This document shows positions 23,533 to 34,393 of a stretch of DNA of 64,000 bases, piece by piece. The stretch lies in the NCBI GenBank assembly GCA_024138015.1, contig JAMXBB010000004.1, positions 81,131,613 to 81,195,612 of the forward strand. Reading direction: 5' to 3'. Origin of the DNA: Lumnitzera littorea (taxonomy: Eukaryota > Streptophyta > Magnoliopsida > Myrtales > Combretaceae). The number at the start of each line of letters is the position of its first letter. The first letter of the stretch is position 1. The notes beneath the pieces were generated by a model that saw nothing but the letters and a program-made list of their open reading frames with translations, did not search any database and was not told the DNA's origin. Made by a program: the position numbers and the translations under genes.

Positions 23533-24972
23533 TCTTAAGGTTAATTAGAACCTTTTCTTTTCTAATATACAAACTGAACCCAGTAACCATTCCTTCAAAA
23601 CTCCTGCTTTAAAAACGAGCTTCTTTCTTAGTTTTATTTTTTAAAAATTTATTAATATTTGTTCCCTCATTCATCATCTTAACTACTAGATCCTTCGTTT
23701 CTAGTTAAGCAATTACTACAACTTTGATAATCTACTCGTGTTCTTTAATCATCTTAAGTACTAAATCTCCCGTGTTTGATTGTAGTCTATGGGTTGCAAA
23801 ATTCAATTTGTAGTCCTCTTCAAACAGAAACTTTTGGAAAGTATCAAACCTTCCATCTTGTAACCATTTTGATTGAATCAGTGCGCGAATTCAAACTATA
23901 TACGAGGTTTATCATTCTTAAGGTTGTAATATATCCTCAATAGTATGTGTTTGAGGACAAGATTCAATCATTGTATCCTTCTGAAGACGTACATTCAATC
24001 ATATTGCTTGAATATCATTAAAACTATGAATCATAAATTTTTGCATGATGATTAACTCCGAATTTCTACATATCTCTCTCTCTCTCTCAATCGTAAAAGC
24101 ACCGATAAACAAAGCTTGGTCTTTCTGCGTGTCTTGTTTTCTTTCTAATAACTTGAGTGTCCAGCTACTATCCTCAAGGGATAAGAAACCTCTTTCAATG
24201 TCGCGGATTTTCTTAAACGTTTTTGCGTCTTTTGAGGAGGATGCAATGATTGTAATATGCGTCATTTTACTAAAACTCAACAATATAATTTTATAAGGAA
24301 AGTTAATTAAATACTTTTTTAAACTTTCTAAAATATAAAAACACCCTTGAAATTTTAAAATACGTTTTTATTCAAACATCATTTGACTCCATTTATAGAA
24401 ATTCCTCTCGGTTCTCTCCACATATCAAGGGAATAATTTTCTTATGAGCCAAGTAAAATCTTTCCTTCATAAATCTCTTTCCTTCCACTTTTCATACTTT
24501 TGCCAAATAACAGGAAGGAATTTTTCTTCTCTTATTCCTTTCTTCTTCTTTCTTTCCAACAACCTAAAAATAGTGTAAATATCACCTTTTAACTTATTTT
24601 GCAAGATTCATTGAGCAAGTAAAGTTTTTTTTTTTCTTTTTCTCTTTTTTTCTTTTTAGTTGAGGACGTATAAGAGCATTATCATTCAAAGTTCTCGACA
24701 CAAGAATTGATGTCAACAGATGGGAAGGTGTACTTGGCTAAGTTGGTTATTATTATAATTTTTTTACTTTAATGTTATGTTAGTTTAAATTTATGTGTTG
24801 TAATTTTCGTAATTAATATAAATAAATGTTAAGGACTTTTGTAAAGAAATATATGAATAAAGTGAAGAGGTCTTTAAATTATTGATGTGGCAATTAAGGA
24901 TTTTAAATAAGGTTCTTATGAATTGGAATACTCTAAATATAAATCTCGTAATTAGGTGATGAGGGTTTAATA
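23533..24972. other. intergenic DNA, no gene recognised
   Basis: Overlapping open frames on both strands at 23999-24296 have no family resemblance and probably reflect composition. A (CT)n run lies at 24070-24088 and a T-rich run at 24626-24655. The sequence becomes AT-rich before the long LTR at 24973. Confidence 0.45.
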
Positions 24973-27900
24973 TGTAAAATTTAGGGTGATCGAGTAAGTT
25001 GTCATATTGAGTCTAAGATTTACAATGAAATTAAAAATATTAGTAAAAGCGATACCGTGAGTTTGAATTTAGGAAAAATAAATAATTAAATATTGTAATA
25101 TTAAGTTATATGTATATGACTCATTATCTATTGAAAACGCGTATAATAAATTTTAATAATTAACGACTCGATAGAGATGAATTATATGTTTAGTAAAAAT
25201 CATAAAATAACATAAATAATATTTAAAAGTATTTATTTGTACTATATATGTATTTACGTAGAGGTAAAAATATGCAAAATTACTTAAATTTCCTTAAATA
25301 TACTAAAATAATACTAATTAATTAAGCAAAATTCATAAAAAATAAATGAAAATCAAGAAAATTATGGAAAAGCGAAGAATTATCTAGATTTTAGTTGTGG
25401 CATGCTAGGATTTAAAGAAAGAAATTTAACCAATAAAATTAAGACAATTAAAAAGAAAAAAAAAAGAAAAGATAAGTGATAAATGGCACAAATTAATTCC
25501 ATAACTCATCTAAACAGCTTTATAAATTGAAAGAAGACAATCTAGTATTCATTTTTCTCAATCAAGAGTCTAGGAAAAAATAAGGAGAGGAGAGAAAAGA
25601 AAAAAGAGTAATTTTACAAAAAATAGATAAATTAGTGTGCAAAAAGGTCTTATAAAGTAAACGCATGTCTAACGACCACTTAGAGAGTAGCAGCCACCAC
25701 CACTTGATAGTAGATCCATTGCCTGATTGTGTCGACAAGGGTGGAGCCATCGCTAGTGGTTGTAGGCCCTTTGATTGGTAAGTTTAAATTCTCATGCAAT
25801 TTTTGAATAATTTATTAAAAATATTAAATATGTATGGAAAGTTATGAAATTTGGTATTCTGAGATATTTTTGTATATAAATTTAAGGAAAAATGTCAAAT
25901 TGATAAATGTAGGTCTTATGATATACTATTTTTAAGAAATCACTAAAATTGAGCTAATTTTCGATTTTGATTTAAATAACTTTAATGATGTAGTTTTGAT
26001 CTCATAATTTTTGTCTAGACTATTTAGGATATATAAGTCAATGCTACAAAATTTTATTTCATTTTTAGGCCTTAAAATCATACATAAAAGGTAATATTTA
26101 GACTTAATTTTGTAATTTAACGTTAATTTGGTGAAAATTCTAATTTATTATATGATTAGATATTTTTAGATGATAGTTGCTGATATATGATGGTATTTGT
26201 GGAGTTTGAGGTGTTGGATATATGTATTATGCATATTGTGTAATAAATATGTATAAAGGGAAATTAGGTAAAAGGATATATTTTAAGTCAATTTTGGTGA
26301 TTTAGGGTTAAATTGGTTTAAATTATTATTTAGGGTGTAATTAAATATCTTGGAATGTTAGTTGACGATGAGAGATGATAATTATAGTGTTGAAGATATT
26401 AGATGTATGCTTTTTGTATAATTTAAGTAGTAATAAGCAATATGTGAAATATGAAGATTAAATAAGTGGAAAATGTTAAGTTAAATTGATAATATAGTAA
26501 TAATAGGAGAATATTATAAATTTGATTTGCAATATAAATTAAGGAATATATATATATATAAGTGGGTATGCCAAAATATAAACAATTCCTGAATCTAAAT
26601 CTGATTTAGAAGTAAAATCAGAATTAGAGCTAATGGAAGTATATTAGAGAGTTAATCAAAATATGAACTAAAGGTTATATTTACTTGAATAAACTATAAG
26701 AAAAATGGTGAAAGACATTATAAGAATATAAATAAAGGATAATCAAAAGATAAATTAGAAATTAATTCAGAGGTTGAATCAGAAGTGGCTTAAGAAGTAA
26801 ATTCAGAACCTAACTTAAAATGAAGATAATTGTAAAAGACTTAAAAACCTGAATAATTAGACATAGTAAACCCCTTAACTAAAGATAATAATCTTAATTA
26901 TAGAATAAAGTTTATAAATATAAATAATAGTTAAATGAAAACTAAAATAATATTTGTTTTATAAGGACTATCAATGAAGGCCTCTAACGAGTTGCACCTT
27001 AAGCAAGTAAGTAGAAAGTTCAGGTAAATTTAGGGTTAATACGTAGCTATATTTCGGAGCATTTTTTGATAGTATTTGGAGGCTTAAGATTATACTTTTT
27101 TTTCTTGTAGGTAATTTGATTGTGTGCATGCTTGTATGTGCTGTTCTTGAATGTAGTATATACTATTAGCTTGATGTATTGGGTTGTAATTGTTTTGTAT
27201 TGTATGATATGGATTGATCACCTTAACTGGATTTAATAATATACGGCTTATAAAATTAACTAGTTAGGCATTTCAACCCATTAAAGGAGACGTTTAGGGT
27301 TTTTCGACCAAATATTGACTCCTTCAAAAGGGATAGCACCTGAGAGTATAAGGGTTGTTTCTTCATCCTTAGTCAAACTAAGTGATAGAAGAGAAAGTTT
27401 TAGTAAGGGTAAAGGCAATGATTCGTGGGTAGTCATGAGAGAAATAGTGTCTCTATTGCATAAGCTTGGGTTTGGTCTTGAGTTGTTGAAATGTGTGTTA
27501 TACTCTTTAACTCGGACTAGAGCAGGTATAATTTCTTTAATATCACGACGGACCAGAAAATATTGTGTAATATTATATGTCTGTTGCATTGCATATAAAT
27601 AATTGAATGATAACCTTACTTATGCGTGGTGTGTAGTCTTATGTCTTTGTCCCAATTTATTGAGTGGTTGGTTGCTCATATTCTTATAAATATTATTACA
27701 AGTGTTAGCTTAGAGGTGGCATCATAACTACTTTAAAGTTAGCCATTGTTGGATCATGAGGAGTGAGAAAATAAAAAAATGAAGATCTGATACATTTATA
27801 AGGTTTTAGTTTTTAATTTAGAATCTTCTATTGTTAAATAAGGTAGTACTTAGGTAAGATTATGCTACGAAACATGTAAACATTAATTGTAATATTTGAA

Positions 27901-28116
27901 TTATAGTATATATTTTTCATACTTTCTAAGATAAATAACTTGTTTAATTTGCGAACCATGTATTTCAAAGTGGATTAATCATTGACATCTTGTGTAAATC
28001 AAGTTTAAAATAACGATTGTAAGATTAGCTTCTATCATAGAATAGTTTGTATGGTAGGATTGCTATGACTCTACTACTTCAAGATGCAACAATAAGCGTA
28101 TGGTAGGGTTGTTATA
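24973..28116 (+). repeat. old solo-LTR-like copy of the long-LTR family (copy 3)
   Basis: The start TGTAAAATTTAGGG and end GGGTTGTTATA correspond to the ends of copy 1 read on its minus strand. Internal landmarks occur in the same order as copy 1: ATGTATTTACGT near 25248, TTATGGAAAAGCGAAGAA near 25362, a TATAAAT box at 25521, a GC-richer block at 25690-25770 ending in ATTGGTAAGTTT, GGAGGCTTAAGATTATAC near 27083, and AGTCAAACTAAGTGATAG near 27370. Length is about 3.1 kb against 3.04 kb for copy 1. No internal coding region adjoins it. The open frames at 25562-25750 and 27281-27602 are LTR sequence, not genes. Target duplications are not recognisable. Confidence 0.7.
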
Positions 28117-29504
28117 GTTGGTTGATTATATACAATGGTTGTATCGATTGACCTAAAAGACATCTTAAGTTAATGATACATAAAGAGATGTTGTTAAGAA
28201 GAGGTAATGGAGGAAGAATGGGCATACTTGATATTGCGACTACATATGCGTAATAGTAGATCAAACTTGATGTTCTTGATCGTTCTTAACAAAATTTCTT
28301 ATTTGAGTATCTCTAAAGTGATTTCAATAGAGCTCTAGTGTTTTTCTCAAACTTACTAATATTTTGAATGAACTAAATGAGAGGAGGAGCCTTCTCTTTG
28401 TTGAATTTGGAGGTTAATATTATTTATTGAATGACTCTAAGATGGATGGTTAAGATTAAGTTTCGTTATTGAAGATTATCCTCTCATTTAGCCTTTGTAG
28501 GCTTGGATATGGGGTTAAGTATACTTAAGGCTTATAGCAATTAAAGAAAGCCCATTATTATTATAATTTGGCTTAAAGATCAATTGAGCCTCCTCTAAGC
28601 CCAATAAAGCTAAATGAAGCCTAAATAGGCTCCAAAAAACTATTTTTGAGTCTACTTTTCATACGTAAGACAATCGAGTAGAAGCGAGAGTCGAAATCTA
28701 GTTTGATGATCTTTATTCTAAGTCTACCAAGCTAAATCTCCCAAAACATCCATAGTTAGATTAACTTTCTAGACTTTGTCACTAACTCATGGTATCGATC
28801 TTTAGTATTAAATTGAGTTAAAAAACCCAATTACTAAAATGATCCTCTACAGTAAGTAATGAAAGACTTTGATGAGGTGAAAAGAAGCTTCACCATGGTG
28901 TGAGTATAAACCGTAAATTGATCCTCTACATCCCAAAAAGCCTTAGTTACCCTCTCGTAAAGTGAAAAGCTACTTAAGTTGGATAACAAAAATCAAGCTC
29001 AAGAAGACAATACAGGGTCGATGTATCCAAATGATGCTCTACTTTTACTTGAATGAAATAAAGACGAGGGAAGATGTGATTAGGTGGATGGAGATAATGG
29101 CCAATTAGAATTCAGACAACCAACAAATCCATCTTATGGGAAATACTAATCAAAGCAAATATCAATCTTTACAAATAATACCTTCTTGAAAAAGAAAAAG
29201 AAGAAATGGAAGAAGAGAACCTAAAGGACATTTATAGGGAAACTGAACTATCCGATAACCATGACTCTCCAGTACACTTACGGTTCATTTACTTCACTGA
29301 ATGGAATAAGTAAGGAATGTAATTGAAATTCTTAAGGAATGTAATAAGGGTATAATACCTATTACTTTGTTTAGTTAGATTAATAAACAACCTAAGAATG
29401 AACATATAAAAGAACTTTATTGACTAAAATACCCTTAATTCATTTTCTTTCTCAAATAATTCTAAAGTAATAGGTGGTAATAGTAAAAACTGACTGTAGG
29501 AGCG
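28117..29504. other. intergenic DNA, no gene recognised
   Basis: No family recognised on either strand. Around 29280-29460 a stretch rich in AGGAATGTAAT and TAATAGG phrases is partly echoed in reverse at 29930-29960. This may be the decayed ends of a DNA transposon that encloses the trinucleotide repeat, but no clean inverted repeat or target duplication could be fixed. Confidence 0.4.
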
Positions 29505-29850
29505 GAGGCTGTAGCGGTAGTGGTGGTTAATGGTGGTGGTAGTGGTGGTTAGGGTAATGGCTTGGAGGGCGGGGGGTAGGGGTAGTTACGGTAGTAGTGA
29601 TGATAGCAGTGGTTATGATGATAGTAATAGTCAGAGGTGGTGGTGGCGGTAGCGGTGGCGATAGCGGTGGCGATAATGGTGGTAGTAGTGTGATGGTAAT
29701 GGTGTTGGTGGCGATGATGGTGGTGGTGGTAGTAGTGGTAGTGACTGGCTGTGATGGTAAGTGATGTAGTAGCGATGACGGTAAGTAATGCAGCGGTGGT
29801 GGCGATGATAGTGGTGGTGGTGGTAATGGTGGTTGATGGTGGTGGTTGTT
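29505..29850. repeat. compound trinucleotide repeat (GGT/GAT/AGT)
   Basis: Some 350 bp of interrupted GGT, GGC, GAT and AGT triplets, e.g. GGTGGTGGTAGTGGT near 29720. The minus-strand 74-residue His-rich frame here is an artefact of the repeat. It sits between AT-rich flanks that look partly inverted to each other. Confidence 0.85.
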
Positions 29851-30215
29851 ATCATTAAGTTGATATAAGGTTATTTTTAGAAAAAATGTGAAATTTTATG
29901 AAGAATCGTGATTTTTTGATCGAGTTAAGGAATTCCTATTACTTAATTTCATGTAATAGGGATATATAAGAAATTGTGATTTGAAGACAAAAAACCAAGT
30001 GAACTCTGTAATAAGAAATAGGAGGGGAGAAGGGGGTTGGGGTGGGGGGGGTTGTTTCTCAAGTGAATGAGGCATTAATCTCTTTCTCCAAAAAGGAGAA
30101 AATGGAATTACATGAACCATAGAAATTGTGCATAATAGAGAAAACACATGGTGGGCCTCTACGATATCAAATCCTACTTTAGAAATTCAAATCTTTATAG
30201 AATTTTACTCATGAT
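29851..30215. other. intergenic DNA between repeat and LINE fragment
   Basis: Contains a G-rich run at about 30022-30053 (GGGGTGGGGGGGG type) and no recognised coding sequence. The 83-residue minus-strand frame at 29896-30147 has Pro-rich composition caused by that run. Confidence 0.45.
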
Positions 30216-30700
30216 ATGGTAATGGGCAAAGATACTACACTATTAATTTCACATATGAAGAGGATCAAGTTAGCAAGGAAGGACTCAGGACTATTACTCT
30301 TTGTTTCTTCTAAAAATGTAAAGGATACCAAATTTAAAATATTGATGAAAAACACTTTAAGTGTAAAAGAAATTTATATGAAGCTATGTGTAGATAAATT
30401 AGGATGCAATGACAAAAATATTGATTGGTTGTGGCACCTATTGCTACGACCTAAATTGAAAGTCTTTTTATGGAGATTATGTTTGTTGTCTTTGCTTATG
30501 CAAACCAAGTTGCCTCTTATCCTACAGCTTTGTCCAAGATGTTTGGATGATGAGGAAACATTAGATCATGCTTTTAGATTTTGCTATTGCATAAAAGAAG
30601 TTTTGTAGTAGCAGCACATGGATAAGGATGTGCCTATTGATCTAGTAAGTTGGCTTCGACAAAACACTCACCACTCAAACAAACACAAATGCTTGACCAG
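30216..30700 (+). pseudogene. LINE ORF2 fragment with zinc-binding (zf-RVT) domain
   Basis: The open frame 30216-30608 ends with the plant LINE zf-RVT pattern: TLSVKEIYMKL, then WLWHLLLRPKLKVFLWRLCL, then LPLILQLCPRCLDDEETLDH and FRFCYC. The Cys-x2-Cys, His and Cys positions are retained. LINE-like sense continues past two stops to about 30690 (MDKDVPIDLVSWLRQ). The upstream RT and endonuclease are absent, so this is only the tail of a non-LTR element. It then passes directly into the pol of gypsy element A with no recognisable LTR between, an apparent junction of two unrelated retroelements. Confidence 0.7.
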
Positions 30701-31760
30701 ACCACACAAACGAATTACATTGCTCAGTTCGTATTACAGCTAACTGATAGATGTAAACCGTTATTTCAACTTTTGAGGAGAAATGCGACCATTGAATGGG
30801 ATAAAGAGGGAGAGCAAGCGTTTGCTAAAATCAAAGAATATCTCATGAATCCTCTTATATTAGCCACTCCTGTACTAGGGCGGCCTTTGATCCTTTATTT
30901 AACAATCCTTCCAGAATCGATGGGATGCGTACTGGGATAGAAAGACGAAATGGGGAGAAAAGAGCATCCTATATATTATTTAAGCAAAAAGTTCATAGAA
31001 GGTGAGCAAAAATACTCATAAGTGGAAAGGACGTGTTGTGTCCTGGTGTGGGTAATGTATAGGCTCAGGCAATACACTCTCTATTATTTAATGGAGTTGT
31101 TGACAAAACTTGACTTGTTGAGGTATTTAGCGGAAAAACCAATGTTGATTAGGAGAATATCAAAGTGGCATGTGCTACTCTCCAAGTTTGATATCAAGAA
31201 CGTGAGTTAAAGTTCAGTCAAGGGGTAGGCAGTGGCTAGTCAATTGGCAAAATACCCATTAGAAGATGAGGACGGCGGTTCAGAAGCATAATTTCTTGAT
31301 GAAAATGTGATGGTGGCAAATGAATGGAGTGGTGAGAAGTTGGGATGGAAAATGTATTTTGATGGAGTAGTCAACGTGTTTGGATGTGGAATAGAAGTAA
31401 TATTAGTATCTCTTGAGGGTAATCATTTCCATGTGGCAGCAAGATTAACATTCCCATATACCAACAACATAGCAAAATACGAAGCCTACATTTTAGGGCT
31501 CAAAATGGCGTTAGATATGGGAATATGACAATTGGAAGTGTACAGAGATTCTTCTCTTATAATTCTCCAAATCTTAGTAGAATATAAGATGAAGGACAAG
31601 AAATTGATACCTTACCATAAACATTTAAGCAAGCTAATTGAAAAATTCTAAGAGGTTTTATTCGATTACATTTTAAGGATCCAGAATCAGTTTGCCGATG
31701 CATTGGCTACGTTAGCGTCAATGGTGAAACTCACAGATGGAATAGAAATTCACCCTTAAA
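30701..31760 (+). pseudogene. element A: RT tail, RNase H and second RNase H
   Basis: Begins with NYIAQFVLQLTDRCKPLFQL, the thumb end of RT, then EYLMNPLILATPVLGRPLIL and TILPESMGCVLG (RNase H start, then TAG). The second part is an archaeal-type RNase H: MYFDGVVNVFGCGIEVIL, then TNNIAKYEAYILGLKMALDM, then QLEVYRDSSLII and NQFADALATLASM. A second RNase H is a hallmark of the Tat lineage. In-frame stops occur at about 30938, 31019, 31208 and 31526. RNase H would degrade the RNA strand of the replication hybrid. Confidence 0.8.
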
Positions 31761-31767
31761 GATTGAA

Positions 31768-33071
31768 GTGGAAGATAAATTGGCTTTTTGCCTTGCAATT
31801 GAAGAAAGGGAATCAAAAGAACCTTGGTATCACAATATTAAGAAGTTACTTCAAATTGGTGAATTTCCTAAAGATGCTGGTCAAAAAGACAGAAAGACTT
31901 TAAGAAGATTGGCTACTCATTTCTCATTAAGTGGAGCTACGTTGTACAAGAGATCACTAGATGCAACACTGCTAAGGTGTGTAGATGAAGAAGAAGCCTA
32001 GAAATTGATGAAAGAAGTGCATGGAGTTTATGGTCCTTACATGAATGGGCATATAAGCTAGCCAGAAAGATTATGAGAATGGGGTATTTTTGGATGATGA
32101 TGGAATCAAATTATATCAAGCACGTGAGGCACTATCACCTGTGCCAGGTATATGCTAATAAAATCAACGCTCCTCCCCAAGAATTACATGTGTTATAAGC
32201 TCCTTGGCCTTTCTTAATGTGCAAAATTGACATAATCGGTCTAACTTCGCCAACAGCTTCAAATGAGCATAAATTCATTTTAGTTGTGATTGACTATTTT
32301 ACCAAGTGGGTAGAAGTAGCATCGCATGCTACAGCAACCAAAGGAGTAGTGGTTAAATTCCTGAAAAGAGATATTATTACAAGATATGGTGCACCTAAGT
32401 CTATTATTATAGACAACGGGACAAATTTGAATAACAAGTTGATGGATGAAGTGTGCAGCTAATTCAAGATCAATCATAGAAATTCAACTCCATATCAACC
32501 TCAAATGAATGGAGCAGTTGGAGCTGCAAATAAGAACATCAAAAGAATCATCGAGAAGATGGCGATCACTTATAAAGATTGGCATGAGATGCTTCCCTTT
32601 GCCCTCATGGTTGACAGAACCTTAGTCAGAACTTTTACTGGTGCAACCCCATATTCATTAGTGTATAGAACTAAAGTGGTACTACCGGTAGAAGTAGAAA
32701 TACCTTTGTTTTGAGTATTGGCAGAAACTCGGCTTGATGAAGCAGAGTGGGTAGAGAAGAGAATGGCGAATTTGAATCTCTTAGATGAGTGAAGACTTGC
32801 AACAATATGTCATGGTCAGTGTTACCAATAGCAAATGATCTAAGCTTTTAATAAGAAATTACACCCGAGGTACTTCAAAGAGGGAGAGTTGGTGTTGAAG
32901 AAAGTGTTACCGAACGCAAAAGACCCTAGGGACAAGTTTGCTCCTAATTATGAAGGCCCTTATGTGATGAAAAGGGTATTATCAAGAGGTGCATTAGTGT
33001 TGATAGAGATAGATGGCCTAGAATTAAGGGGACTAGTGAATTCAGATGCGGTCAAGTTATATTATCCATGA
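31768..33071 (+). pseudogene. element A: integrase remnant
   Basis: Order: linker (ESKEPWYHNIKKLLQIGEFP), zinc region near 32030-32160 with a frameshift and one zinc Cys replaced by Tyr (HYHLCQ), catalytic core 32217-32714 and C-terminal domain 32889-33071. Core residues: first Asp present (MCKIDIIG), second Asp present (IIIDNGTNLN), but the catalytic Glu is replaced by Gly (GAVGAANKN where the lineage has Glu). In-frame stops lie at 32001, 32462 and 32714. The protein would insert cDNA into chromosomes; this copy cannot. Confidence 0.8.
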
Positions 33072-33559
33072 AAACTGAGTTCAATAAAGATTTCAATTTT
33101 TCTTCAATAAGTTTATGGTTAATCTTTCATCATTTACGAGTAAAGTTGATATCCATGAATGTTTTCAAATTCAAACGGTCACTAACCAACAAACACTTTG
33201 CCAATAAACCATGTTTCTTAGCCCCATATACTTAAACCCTAAACACTTACCAATGAATCTGAATCACCAAATGACATGAAATCGAATGTTCTTAATAATT
33301 TAATTTTATTTCTTTTGAAAAGAGACTTATCGTTCAAAAGTCATGAAGAGTGGAAATTGAAATTTAGTGTTGAGCAAAGCAAATTCAAAGCATGAGCATG
33401 GTCCAGTTACAAGACTCAAAAGTTTGGGAGATTTCAGGAGAAGAGAAGACAAAAAGGAGGGGAAAGAAGAAGTAATCACAGTCATTTGGTGAAATTCTGC
33501 TGATTAAATGAGTGAATATCAGGAGTCGATATTTAGAAGAATTAAGTTAGATTTTGAAA

Positions 33560-33790
33560 CTAAAACAAATCTCAAAGAAATCTATCCTCTTCGAATTAAC
33601 TAAAACAAATCTTAAAGAGATCTATCCTCTTTGAGTCATCCATCAATAAAAAAAAAAAGCAAGAATCTCGAAGAGATCTATTCTCTTCGGGTCACTAAAG
33701 TGAAATCAATTTTCGAAGAGCTCTATCTCTTTAGATCACAAAACAAGTTTTTTGAAATCTCGGAGAGATCTATCCTCTTCGTATTATCCG
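33560..33790 (+). repeat. element A 3' UTR: hairpin array 1
   Basis: Five diverged units of about 45 bp, each centred on an inverted repeat around GATCTAT, best seen as CGAAGAGATCTATTCTCTTCG at 33669-33689 (8-bp stem, TCTAT loop). Another unit has AAAGAGATCTATCCTCTTT, so a stem pair has changed on both sides. It lies directly downstream of the integrase, the region known to be hypervariable and repeat-forming in Tat/Ogre elements. Confidence 0.75.
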
Positions 33791-33830
33791 CCAAACTAAA
33801 ACAAGTTAATTTTACCTCCAATGGTTCTTA

Positions 33831-34272
33831 CCCTATCCTTCTAAGATAGGACCCCTTGAAATTTTTGCTCTATCCTTCCAAGATAGACACCATTAAGCCC
33901 TTTAGGTTCAAGATAGACTACCTTGAAATTTTTGCTCTATCCTTCCAAGATAGACGCCATTAAGCCCTATCCTTCCAAAATAGGCCCCCTTGAAATTTTT
34001 ACTCTATCCTTCCAAGATAGACACCATTAAGGATAGGCCACCTTAAAATTTTTGCTTTATCCTTTCAAGATAGATACTATTAAGCCTTATCCTTTCAAGA
34101 TAGGCCACCTTGAATTTTTTGCTCTATCTTTCCAAGATAGACACCATTAAGCCCTATCCTTTCAAGATAAGTCTCCTAACCTTTTGCTCTGTTCTTTCAA
34201 GACAGGCATTCATTTGCCTCATCCTTTTAAGATGGGTAATTTATTCTTTACATCGACCTTTTAAGTTGATAT
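33831..34272 (+). repeat. element A 3' UTR: hairpin array 2
   Basis: About a dozen copies of a 17-bp near-palindrome, CTATCCTTCCAAGATAG, separated by alternating spacers (CACCATTAAGCC and GCCACCTTGAAATTTTTG types), so the compound unit is about 70-80 bp. The last units change both arms: CTGTTCTTTCAAGACAG (34189-34205), TCATCCTTTTAAGATGG (34219-34235), TCGACCTTTTAAGTTGA (34253-34269). Confidence 0.8.
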
Positions 34273-34378
34273 CCTTCATCAAAATAAGATACAACTTAGT
34301 TGATCAGTTCAAAAGTAGGATTTCGCAAATATGGGTATCTCTTTTATCTTTGTAGCAAAGTTCTAATCAAACTTCACT

Positions 34379-34393
34379 ACAAAAAGGGGCAAC
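34379..34393 (+). other. element A polypurine tract
   Basis: ACAAAAAGGGGCAAC directly precedes the 3' LTR start TGTAGATATC. It parallels the tract of element B (CCACAAAGAGGGGCAAC before TGTAGACACC). It would prime plus-strand DNA synthesis in the lineage. Confidence 0.75.

Noticed and set aside
23999..24296. Pair of overlapping sense/antisense frames (94 and 83 residues)
   Set aside because: No family resemblance on either strand; mutual overlap suggests composition rather than coding.
27281..27602. Two antisense frames of about 100 residues as genes
   Set aside because: They coincide with the part of LTR copy 3 that aligns to about 14560-14780 of copy 1, where no such frame exists.
6941..28116. 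Copies 2 and 3 of the long LTR as the two LTRs of one 21-kb element
   Set aside because: They share orientation, but the sequence between is a different gypsy element, a host gene and other relicts, with no matching gag-pol. The copies are too different to be a pair born together unless extremely old.
29631..29855. His/Pro-rich minus-strand protein
   Set aside because: It is the translation of a GGT/GAT trinucleotide repeat.
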